Shown here piece after piece: positions 12,501 through 22,605 of a stretch of 64,000 nucleotides of DNA. The stretch is from Thuidium tamariscinum (Eukaryota > Streptophyta > Bryopsida > Hypnales > Thuidiaceae). Positions within the stretch are counted from its first letter, which is position 1; every line of letters begins with the position of its first letter. The notes under the pieces are model-generated. The model was not told the origin of the DNA. It saw nothing but the letters and a program-made list of their open reading frames with translations, and did no database searches. Position numbers and translations under genes: made by a program. The stretch is from positions 23,082,501-23,146,500 of the forward strand of contig OX344754.2 in the NCBI GenBank assembly GCA_947034885.2, given 5' to 3'.

Positions 12501-13099
12501 TGTGCTTGTTTTATAGAAATCTTGTTACATGCACTGGTTAATGCTTTCTCCATGCGCTTCACACAGGTACCATTACCAACAGTGCAGCCCTTCTACACGC
12601 AGAAGGAGCCCGGGAGGTCTATGCTTGCTGCACACATGCAGTTTTCAGGTGCGTTCTTGAAAGGAAAACTCAATCTAAGCTGTAGATTCTGTGTGCTGGA
12701 ATTTTTCTTTGCGATGGTTTTTCTAAATGGAACTGGCTATAAATTCACCTTGAATGCAATTACTGGGTGAAGTTTTGTGGAATAAGTGCTGCATATAGTT
12801 AGGAATCGCTGCCTGCATTGAACTGTGTGGATCTCAGCCACACCGAAATTGTTCTTTTTGACCATAGCTATGTTTGTTAGCTCCTGGAGTCTTATTGGAA
12901 TCCTGTGTTTCTTGACAGTCCGCCTGCAGTCGAGCGGTTGTCTGGCGGTCTGTTCCAAGAGGTGATTATTACAAATACCATCCCTGTAAAGGAGAAGAAT
13001 TACTTTCCCCAGCTGACGGTGTTGTCAGTAGCGAATCTTCTGGGTGAAACAATTTGGCGTGTCTACGATGATTCTTCTGTGCAGAGCATGTTCCATTGA
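9592..13099 (+). CDS. PRS: ribose-phosphate pyrophosphokinase (PRPP synthetase), probably chloroplast form
   Basis: Makes PRPP from ribose-5-phosphate and ATP for purine, pyrimidine, NAD, His and Trp synthesis. Proposed exons: 9592-9762, 10658-10858, 11430-11678, 11801-12112, 12377-12446, 12567-12648, 12919-13099; all junctions are GT-AG and in phase, giving about 421 residues. Visible motifs in order are [64 protein letters not shown], the PRPP-binding loop [12 protein letters not shown], and [19 protein letters not shown] near the C-terminus. This is the class I plant PRS1/PRS2 pattern. The first exon ([16 protein letters not shown]…) is Ala/Ser/Arg-rich like a plastid transit peptide and ends at a strong GTGAGC donor. 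An alternative first exon is 10357-10419 ([12 protein letters not shown]…), also in phase. Exons 2-7 are very secure; exon 1 is inference. Confidence 0.93.
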
Positions 13100-16000
13100 C
13101 CATCGCTTCAATCTTTAGAACGTTTCGACTCCAATGAATCGGTTTTAGTTCTGTGGCTGCTTTCGAATGGAAGCTCCCTTTCGGTTCATTCCGTCTGGCT
13201 CTGGAATGATGGGCCAGGTCTCAATTTTGTAGAATACTCATTTCCTTATTTATCAACAGAATCACCCGACGCGTGCCCGTTTACTACAGTGGATTCAGTA
13301 TATCGATTATTTACGACGCTGACATGCTGCGAGTTTTTTGGTGGCCGCCAAAATGACATGAAGGTCTTATTTGAGGTTTAGGTGAACGTATATACACCAA
13401 AAAGCTTCCAAAGAAGCATTTGCTAATGGTTTCAGTTGAGCGAACTGATGAAAATCTTGAAATTTGATCAGTTCAAGAGTTCGACTATGTTGTAGGAAAG
13501 GTTGTCATCGTGAAGCAAAGCATGCATATCCCATTCCCTATCTACAATGAGAGTTTGTTTTAGGTGGCATAAGGACTACCTTCCTGTCATTGGCTACCTT
13601 AATTTATAAATAGTTAATGGCAGATGATTTTTTAATTATTTGTTAACATGTTTTACAACTATTTCAAAAAGAATATCGGTTGTTGTGTATGGTAGATGGC
13701 TCTAAAAAGTGACCCTCTTCTTCAAATTGTCCTGTACAGAGCCTCGGATACTTAACCCCCTAAGTGCCCAAGGCACCCAAATGTGGTGATGAAGAAACTT
13801 TGAAGTTATATAAAACTTTACCAACTTTCTATTTCTAGTACTTTATATTTTTGGAAGATTCTTTTTGAAGTCTAGTTTTAGCATCAATAATCCAAATTTG
13901 ATAATGAATGATTATGATTTTTCTATTCAAGATTGTAAGGTCTCATGAATGGTATGAATTAATTTAAGTCCATTATCTCAACCTAGTTGCACATGATATT
14001 GCTTCAAATTTAAGCTCATTATCTTGGACTTGTTGAATCATCTAAGGAAGTCCTTATAAAGTGAATCATGTGAAGAGGACTCCATCAAATAGACAAAACA
14101 CCTTACCTTTCTGTGCACCAAAGTAGCTATGCACTTCGACGCAACATGAATATAGGGATGCATACTTGGGCTCACATCCAGCAATATCATCAACGTTTCT
14201 TGGCATGCCACTAGTAAGTTGCATCAAATTATGCAATAAAGCAAGTACATAATGTATCCATGCTCAAAACTACATCATATATGTTTGATTTAACACTTTT
14301 TGATTACAAACGCTCGTGGAGGAATATGCCAACTACGAAAGGACCTTCGCAAGTTTAGCTGAACATGACCAGAGGTTTGAAAAGAACTCTACAATCAATG
14401 CAAGAATAGCAAATACTCATGGAACCATTTTACAAACCTAATGTTTGACATGGTGAAATCAAAGTACTATAAGAAAAACGACATAATCCAATAGCACATT
14501 CAATATCCTCCACCAGCATCTAGATTACCAAACGAGTACTAGTAATGTCGCATTCACCAAACTTCTGGAACCTACCAAAGAAAATCTCCTCCACGCCCAA
14601 GACATACAGGCAACAAATCAATGCAAGAAATTGAGCGAGCACTCAACAAGAGAAGAAGCAAATGCTCCGATTGTACCTTGCTTCTTGCCATTGTCCTCCC
14701 AAACACTGAGACGTTGGTGCAATCAAACCACCTCCACCTCGCTTACAAAATTCACTCAATCTTACAAACTGGAATTTGAAAAGAAATTCGAACTAAAATT
14801 GCACCGGTTTTTTCGCATGAGGTCGATTGATGAAGACAAACCAAATCGTTAGGATGCAAATGAGCATTGAATTCTAGAACGGAGCGAATGAAGCTGGACA
14901 ACTCCGGCGTTAGCGTGGGCCCGAATTGGATGAATGTCATCGACGAGAAATGGTCACGTCAACAATCATTTGCTGTGGCAAATTCGTTCGGAATGGTTGT
15001 CCCAGCTCAGAATTAGGATTTATGAGGGATTAGGGTTTTAGGGTTCAGGGGGGTATAACTTCTCCAGAATTTAGGGCTTCTAATGGTCAATCGATCATGG
15101 CCATAGTTGTACAGCTTGCCAAGCGTTTCTCCGAGGTTGTCTTGGCTATCCTCTAGCTACATTGTGGATACAATTTCCCTGCAGGTACGGTTTCCACATT
15201 ATGAGAGACTTTTGATTTTGTAATGATGATTTTCCTCCTTGGCGATCTCGTCACTTTGTATGGCTCGTTGATTTGCAGATTGAAGTTGTCGTCAGTTGTT
15301 TACGAGGTCATCTTGAGTCACGGGTTGGGTTCGTGGGGTTGGAGGCGGGTTTTCTATCTTGTGGTGACGTCGTGTTTGGCAGATGTGGTAGGGGTCAAGT
15401 TTGTTGTTCCGAAGGAGGGCTACAAGGAAGACCGGAGGTTCCACACAGAAGGATCGTGATTCGATACCCAAGAATCTTGGTGTGAAGAAATACGGAGGAC
15501 AGGTTCCTACTCCACCTTATCTTCTTTGAATTTTTGTCACCGGGTTTTCTTTTTCTTTTTTGGTGAAAGATCGAGGGTGTTCTCTTTCGTCTCAGGTCGG
15601 AATTTCTTTAACTCGTGTCGAGTGTTGAGAGATGGCAATCTTTTTGCCAAGTTTGGACCCCTACTGATCTTCGTAGAAGGCCTTCTCCTCTTGCCCTAAT
15701 TATAACCACTTTGAGTCATTGTTGGTTGCTCTTTTGTTGTTGCCTGTGGTAGTCGTATTGGCGAGTATCATTTTTGACAGTTCTTGTTTCTGAATATGAA
15801 GCCCGGATGTAACTAGTACAAGTGCTTTCGAGGATTGTCTTGATAATAAGATGTTCTAGACGATGCGGTGTTCAAAGTGACCGTCGTAGTATGCTTCGTC
15901 ATGGTATGGCAACGGCCAGCGGCCAGACAACTTTAGAACTCCTTCCACGGTCACACGGTGCTTTTTCTATTTCTTGCGCTTCCGCTACTATTCAAGAATT

Positions 16001-16388
16001 CACAACTTTTCGCACCTAAGGTTTGTATGATCATCGTCGCCCCTAAAGAATCGAGTGACCCTTATCTATAATTGGGTTTCATGATTTTCTTGCCTTTTTA
16101 ATTTAGCCCCGTGTGAATTTTGTTTTTTCGTAGTTTGATTATTCAAATTGGTATTTTTTAGGTCACGGAATCTGAAATTACGGTTTTAGGAGATTCATGA
16201 AGTTGATTTTTCTATTTGTGGCTAGTGGTTCAAAGCTGTCCCCAAGTAAGGACACTTTTCCCGGATGATCGAAGCGTATTCCAGTTGTGCTATTTTGCCA
16301 AGCCAAAGAAATTGATCCTTTACTGAGCTCTAGGGTTTGATTTTAATTATCTATTTTTCTTGCAGCTACTTTTCCTTGCTTCGCCTCG
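13100..16388. other. intergenic region between PRS and the kinase-like pseudogene
   Basis: 13.1-13.4 kb should hold the PRS 3' UTR. At 13752 a TTAA followed by CCCCCTAAGTGCCCAAGG matches the end of the TTAA-flanked element at 31.48 kb; no partner end is visible, so it is a solo end or remnant. 13.8-14.6 kb is AT-rich. 14.6-16.3 kb is less AT-rich with several frames of 60-80 codons that I do not recognise; part may be leader of the kinase-like gene. TTAGGGTTTTAGGG near 15040 is telobox-like. Confidence 0.4.
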
Positions 16389-18768
16389 ATGGAAGAGGAT
16401 GACGAGTACCAATCTCTTCGTGGAATCTTGGAGGAGAGATGTCCTGATACGAAATTCGAAGCCGGAGACGTTAAAAAATTGTTGGATGGCGGCCTTAAGA
16501 CGGAAAGTCGTCTTGCGGTAGCGAACAAGGAGACGTTGAGCCTCCTTCTTCCTACACAAGATGCTGTGGTGAATGTGATCTTCTAGGCATTTGGTCACCC
16601 TCCAGGTATATTTTTGTTTTCTTTTGCCAACCCAGTGTGGCTATATTTGTGTCTGAAAGTGCATCTTAGGGTCTTCCTTTTACGCATCTCTCCTCTGATT
16701 TATCGTGTCTTTTTGTTTTGTAGGTAGTCTTAGATGGCTAGGTTTCTTTCCCAACCCAGTATCTCTGTATTTGTGTCTGAGAGTGTGTCAGAGGGTCTTC
16801 TTTTAACGCTTCTCTCCTCTCTAGTTTATCATGTTTATTTGATTTACAGGTACTCTTAGACAGCTAGCGTGGCTAAAGCAAAAGTTGCCACCCCTTGTCT
16901 ATGGCAGTAGCCATACCTCCAATTCGGTTGGGTTGCGATTAGAAACGTATTTGCATTGGCCAGACTCTACTAAGCTTTGGGATCTTTTGTGAGATGTGGA
17001 TGAGTACCTTGCCGATGCAGCTACTAAGGATTCTTACCATGAACGCATTAACATGGAAGCCAACGTGAGGGTTGTTCCATTGTGTAATGAAGCGAACTCC
17101 CAAACTGTATACACCTCGCTGTTGATGAAAGTGGGTCCCGCCTTATTAGGTGAGTCATTTGAGTTGCATTCAGGAGTGTTATTCAGGTCGTTATCTTCTT
17201 CAAATCAACAAAGAAGAGAAGCGGCCATCGTGGCAGTCGCGAACGCTATTCATTTAGCTTCAGACTATTCTGTCGACATCACACTGCAGCTTCGAAGCCG
17301 AAAATTCTTATTACTGGAAATGAAGATGCCTTCCTTGTTCAGAGAAACTCCAAGAGACCCTATTCCAGATTTGGTAGTGGCTTATGGACACAGACAAGAC
17401 ACCCGTAGCAATGGAAGTAGATATCTTGTTCTTCCATAGGTCATTAATTAGCTATTCACGTACATGTTTATAAGTAGAGTTAGTTATGGCATAATCTCTT
17501 TTGCAGATTTGTCCTATTTTGTGTGGGCCAGGAGTGATGCCTTGCACATTTCCAAAGGTGTAGAATGGCAGGATGAGAAATTTGTAGTGGTGATGTCCTA
17601 TTTTTTTGAAAAGGCAGCAAAGGACTCTACTGAGTTTTCGGGGAAGGAGGGTAAATGGCCAACCTTGACTTTCTAATTATATTTGTTATTGCATTTGAAT
17701 TGTATTACTTATTCTTTAGATTTTTTTTGACAATGTTTATGTGTAGGGCATGAATCTTCACAAGACAATGAGTCGGTACTTTTGAAGGAAGTGATGATGA
17801 TCCCATGAATGACCACAAAGATGATAATTTCAAAGGACCACCGAATCTGAAGAAAAGACTGGCTAATATATTAACACGGTCAATGTTATTGTTCATTTAT
17901 TTTTGTTTCTAATTATAATTTAACACTGGTAGTTTATCTAACATATTTGTGCAGGAGCAAGGAAAAAGAGGCCAGTGGTGGGAAGCGGACCACTGTTTTG
18001 AAGGAGATGCCTGCAGGATGCTTACACTTGGAGTCGCATCCTTTCGCGACTAGGTAGAGTGGAAATGTTGTCCGTGGCATGTACAAGGGTGTCACCATTG
18101 CTGTCAAACTTGCATCGGTTGGGACTGACCAGGCAGAGGTGAGCCTTTTTCAAGACTATTTTGAAGGATCTATTGTGTTAGCTCTTCACAATAGAAAAAT
18201 GTATCAACTGACGTAGTATTGTTGTATCTGTTGCATGCACAGACTTTAGTGAATGAGGCAAGTGCTTATTTGAAGCTTCGAGATTGTTGGGGAACATCCG
18301 TTCCAACGCTAATATCGTATGGAACAACGGCAAATGGCTGTGTGGTCTATGTTGCAACAAATCTCATTGTTGACTTGGAACTAGAAGTGGGTAAGTTTGG
18401 ATTCAGGGTATATTCTCCTTTAGATCTATTTGCTTAGGTTAAAGCCCCATAAGCTTCTAAATGTCTTGTGTGCATGGCTTGTAGGAAATCTGACCACACG
18501 AGTGGTGAAATCATCCTTTGAAGCCCTTCAAGTCATTCATAGTTTTGGCATGCTTCATGGTGATGTCCAGCGACAGAATATTTTGGTTTCGTTTTCACGG
18601 GAGCAAGTTGTTCGCTTCATCGACTTTGGCTTTTCTCGTGCCATTGCCACCGAGGAGGATTGCCGCAAGGAGCTTCAAGAGTTACAAGGTGTAGTCCGAG
18701 AGCTTCAAAGAGGTACAAAGCCCTTGTCTTTTTCTCCTTCTGTGACTTTAGGGTTCGCCAAGTCATGA
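16389..18768 (+). pseudogene. kinase-type gene (nuclease-like plus kinase, Crinkler-like), decayed
   Basis: The 5' exon (ATG 16389) reads MEEDDEYQSLRGILEERCPD… and meets an in-frame TAG at 16584. Spliced at 16605/16850 the frame continues and meets a TGA at 16990. A 147-codon stretch follows with LLLEMKMP, which resembles the E-x-K half of a PD-(D/E)XK nuclease core. Later pieces are YFVWARSDALHISKGVEWQD, a Gly-loop region ending VTIAVKLASV (with an in-frame TAG just before SGNVVRGMYKG), then ALQVIHSFGMLHGDVQRQNI and RFIDFGFSRA. The last two match the kinase catalytic HxDxxxxN and DFG motifs. I infer a multi-domain kinase of the Crinkler-like type known from oomycetes, fungi and some plants. 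At least three stops and a probable frameshift near 17.78 kb make it a pseudogene. Confidence 0.7.
16627..16873 (+). repeat. 124-bp tandem duplication spanning an intron end
   Basis: Two adjacent copies (from 16627 and 16751) share CCAACCCAGT, TATTTGTGTCTGA, GGGTCTTC and CTCTCCTCT blocks. Each ends with a 3' splice-site-like stretch (TTTTGTAG and GATTTACAG) followed by GTA(G/C)TCTTAGA. The second acceptor joins in frame to the first exon of the kinase-like gene; the first copy is a duplicated, now apparently unused acceptor. Confidence 0.7.
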
Positions 18769-19265
18769 CGAAGGTAGGGTTTTCTGGGAATGGCGAAGGA
18801 ACCATCGTTAAGTTCTGAACATGTCTCTGACAATTTGGAGGTCACGAAAAGTAGCTGCAACTGGCAATTATTCCTTCTGGCTTGTTCTTCTTAATGGCGC
18901 TACTCAAATTTGGGTTTTATTCCTAATAGATTGTTTTTTTTATATGTGTACTTGTCCTTTATTTTCTTTTTGTGCGCTAATCCTTGAAGAGATCCAGCGC
19001 GTAATAAATTAGCAAAATTTATTTTAGAAAGATCTATTACTCCTTCCTAGAATAAATGATACTCCTAATTACAATGTATGAAGTGAAAAAGCAAAATCTA
19101 AAATGAACTGGGGTGTTGTAGGAGTTCAACTTTTACATTGTGAAATCTGTTTGTCCTAGGAGATCTATGCTTTGAAATTGTGGAGTGAGTTATCTCTTTA
19201 CTGAGGAGAGCAATATTGATATATGGATTTATCATTTTTCTGATGTTGATTTTGTGGAATGTGTA

Positions 19266-19460
19266 GGTACTTGAAGTATTTGACCAAGAAGTACTTGAAG
19301 AATCACAATATGAGATACTGGCACTGAGTGATTGCATCCAACAGGACAAGCTCTTCACTTTTGAATTTGATGCATTACTAGAATCACAACTTTCCAACAG
19401 GCTGGATGACAATCTTAGCTCCTTGTTTGTCCATATATGTTGTTTTTTTGTTGACAATTA
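19266..19460 (+). other. possible orphan exon downstream of the kinase-like pseudogene
   Basis: After a TGTAG acceptor-like site, a frame of about 64 codons stays open to a TAA. It is acidic and helical in character (VLEVFDQEVLEESQYEILAL, then FEFDALLESQLSNRLDDNLS). It could be a last exon of the kinase-like gene or of another decayed gene. I do not recognise it, and the DNA is AT-rich. Confidence 0.25.
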
Positions 19461-19479
19461 ACTTGTCTCAAAATTGAAG

Positions 19480-19752
19480 CCACTAAGATACAATTGTTGG
19501 ATTTTTTTTGTGGGTCATGTCCTAGGATATGTGTTCATTGCTGATTTTAGTAGGGTTCAAATTTTGGCACATCTATTGAACAATTTCAATGGTCTAGGGA
19601 GCCAATCCTTTGAAAATCATAGAAATTATGTGTAACATTTTTGAATATTCATGATTTTCACTCACTAATACTAGAAAATATTATTTTTAGAAAAAGCTGC
19701 CACCACCTATGCTGAATTCCTTATTTGGATGGTTTTGGGTGTTCCCCGTACG
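19480..19752 (+). mobile_element. MITE, GAAACACCC-ended family, 5'-degraded copy
   Basis: The right three quarters match the other copies (ATTCATGATTTTCACTCACTA, ATACTAGAAAA, then CTATGCTGAATTCCTTATTTG) and it ends GGTTTTGGGTGTTCCCC. The left terminus with AAACACCCATTCCC is missing or unrecognisable, so the start is approximate. Confidence 0.6.
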
Positions 19753-20595
19753 GATGCATGGTTTCATGAATCTCACCATAGCAAACAAAACAAATCACAC
19801 TTACGGTATAAATTGGTTTTTTAAAATTCACAAGAATCACTTTCGATAAACAAATGAAGAGTCATTTGGACATGATTGATTGTCATGAGGTACTTAGTTT
19901 GTCACCAAAATATACAGTAAACCATCTCACTGCTCAACTCACTGCCTGACTTACGTCAAAAAATCAATTGAAGCAGGACGTATGTTTCGAAATTGACCAA
20001 CTCGAGAGAAAAATGAAAAATCAATGGAGCCCATTTCTACTTCACAAGAATCATTGAAGAGCATTTGATCAAGATCAACATCAAATTGTCAATAGAAGAC
20101 AATGTGAGCCAATTTGCACCTCTCGGTGCTTGAAGAGGAAAATATTGCATCAGCAACAAACAACAAGATCGACTGAGGTCGCCGCTGGAAGGCAAACCCT
20201 AATTCATGAACTCAACGAAATCTCACGAATAAGGAGGGATGATCCAAGATGAATTGAATTGAAGGCTTGATGCACATAAGTGCAGTGAAACGCATAAGCG
20301 CGTATCACTCATTATTTTCTTTAGTCCTGATCTCATATGCATAAGCCTTACGCCCTGACAAGACCTAGTTGAATACGTCTCTGTGACCTGTCCTATTCAA
20401 GCTTGTTATCTAAGACCAAACAACAGATCCTTAGACTTTTTACTGGATTTAATGCATCTGTGACTAGATTATGAAGGTACTGCACGCACTCCATACTAAG
20501 TTCCATATGATCTACCTCTCTGTTCGAATTATCACTGTGTCAGTCAAGGACAATCTGCAAACCAAGCGAGAAACTGGGCCCTCTATTACACCCTG
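19753..20595. other. gene-free spacer
   Basis: Moderately AT-rich sequence with no frame of note, no second copy in the window and no RNA gene that I can see. Confidence 0.5.
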
Positions 20596-20802
20596 CTAGA
20601 TAACCTTAATTAAGATGTGCAGAGCATCCATATCCACTTCAAAATCACCACTCTGCGTCGACGACCCATACAGATCAAACAGTGGGTTTGGGCTAACCAG
20701 ATTCCGCTTCGATCTGAGCTTGTAGGAGTGCATGTCCTTGCCAAAAACCCTCTTGCCGATACTTGCAGCAGGCAGCAGAAGAATAACATCGTACGCGTGT
20801 GA
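20596..20802 (-). pseudogene. coding-like fragment (about 68 codons), family unknown
   Basis: The minus strand has an open frame from a TGA at 20803-20805 to a TAG at 20596-20598. It reads YDVILLLPAASIGKRVFGKD, then HSYKLRSKRNLVSPNPLFDL, and ends DFEVDMDALHILIKVI. Composition is protein-like and the region is GC-richer than its surroundings. It has no good start codon, so it is a terminal exon or a fragment. It lies directly downstream of the 58-codon membrane ORF (20945-21121), whose frame continues past its stop with another hydrophobic stretch (GLNILLWAYITM). This may be one decayed membrane-protein gene. I do not recognise the family. Confidence 0.35.
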
Positions 20803-20944
20803 TCACAGAAAGTCTCAGAGTTTTCAAACGGGTTGCAGTAGATAGACTTCCCCTTGGATTTCAGCTTTTTCTCACATCTTCCCCTTCGCCAGTCATTGTA
20901 ATGTACGCCCACAACAGGATGTTCAAACCATACTTGAACCTCTG

Positions 20945-21121
20945 TCAATCGGGTCTGTCCGAAGTGGGAAAATCTTGCAAACCCACGGCCACTGGCAGCG
21001 CTGCAATCAAAGCAAACACGGACAAGACTCTGGCGCGGAAGATCCTCCTCTCATTTGAAGTCCACTGGAAGATCAGTCCGTAGACAAGGACCCCAAAAGC
21101 GAATAGCGCCGTGACATTCAT
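20945..21121 (-). CDS. 58-codon two-helix membrane ORF
   Basis: ATG at 21121 and TGA at 20945-20947 on the minus strand. The peptide has two hydrophobic segments, residues 4-20 (TALFAFGVLVYGLIF) and about 33-48 (LSVFALIAALPVAVGL), joined by a charged turn (TSNERRIFRAR) and followed by a polar tail ending SDRPD. Three Arg in the turn suggest one side of a hairpin in a membrane. After the stop the same frame continues with RFKYGLNILLWAYITM and a GTGAGA donor-like site, so it may be the 5' part of a longer decayed gene (next fragment at 20596-20802). I do not recognise the family; codon composition supports coding better than chance. Confidence 0.4.
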   Translation of the reverse strand: MNVTALFAFGVLVYGLIFQWTSNERRIFRARVLSVFALIAALPVAVGLQDFPTSDRPD

Positions 21122-22605
21122 TTAACTTCAATCACTAACTTAGTAGCACACAGATTACACAATATTCACGCTGTATTTGCACTCACAAGAGTAATTACTG
21201 TGTAAATCACAGCAAATCAATACATGTAACACTACGTAGATGTAATATTCTCCCTAGTAGAAACACAAAATGCCTGCGTTGTGTGTAAAGACTCTAGAAC
21301 TTGCAATTTGCAACGCTTCTCAGAGTTGAGATCGTCTGTAAGAAGTGATTAAAGGGGCAGCAAGTGTCGAGTCCCTGCACAGCAAACACCCACCCACTCT
21401 TGCTAGTAGAGACGGATTCACTGTTGTCGGTATAGACATGGAGAATGTAGGCGGTACAGACCGGTAACGAAGATGCCATACCGGTTATATTAGACACATG
21501 AGTACATCAGAGAATCTCCACCGCTCCACTGTAAGATCGCCGGCCCGGCCACTGGAAAGCCCGGCCTTCAAGTTCTGCAGACAGGCCAAGTAAAGAACAG
21601 CCGGCCTCTGCAAAATGAGCGCTCAACACGCCATCCTTGCATCTCTTGGATTTCGCTTGACCTAACTACGTTTTTGTGTCAATTTCTGCAACGTTTGACA
21701 AATATAGCAATTCCCACCAATGCGTGCAAGCACCACGAAGCACCACGAAGCTCCACTTCGGTGTGCTTGGGTATTTCCCTGTGGCATCTGAGAGTGGTCA
21801 CATCAGCGACTCAACCAGCAGGGCCTTCGGTTTGCACCTCCCTATTATGAGAGCTTCTGTGACGTTCACTGGATGAAGCATCGATAGTGACGTTTGTTCA
21901 ATACTGATCGTTGTGGGTTGGGCGTCCTGCAGGAAGCTGCGTTAAGTACTTGTGTCGCGATTTCTGGATAGCTATCAACTAGTCGTCATGTCGCAGGATT
22001 GGATCAGACAAACGAACTGCACCAATTACGGGATCGATTTACTCGTTAGAAAAAATTCCATAACTAAGTAATTTGGTCCCAAGACTCTTACTTCCGGGCA
22101 TTCACTATTTTGCAAGTCCAACATTTGGAGAACATTGAACATGACAGATGTACTACGTAACAGGAAAATAGCTGGAATTGACTCTGGAGCTTGAAAAATG
22201 TAAGATTTTTTGACTTAAGGGTGGTCAACTACTTCGGAATTCAGGAACCAAGCCTACAAAGCGTTCTCCTAAAGCAATTATTGGTGAAAGTTCAGGATGT
22301 ACCTTCAAAAATTACAACAAAATTGTAGTTCTGAGAGCGATCTCGTTGTCGATTGCTGATTGAATCTCTGGAATGCAAACAACAGTTTATCATCTTCCTT
22401 GTTGATTTTAAGTCTTCAGTGCACAATTTCTTTGATCCCTTTGACGCCGAAACTGCGATCACACTATGGACCGATGGTGGCAAGGTCGTCAGTAGAGATG
22501 ACAAATGGGAATGAATCGCAGTCTTCAAGAACAAAGTGCCCATATTAACCCGACTCGATTGGTGCTGTAGGGCACAAATTGAATGGGAAGGTGGTCGACA
22601 AAATC
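21122..22605. other. intergenic region, 3' flank of the methyltransferase gene
   Basis: Mixed-composition DNA with short unrecognised frames. A CCGGCC-rich patch at 21540-21605 stands out. The right part (about 22.2-22.6 kb) should contain the 3' UTR of the minus-strand methyltransferase gene. No RNA gene or transposon is visible. Confidence 0.4.
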
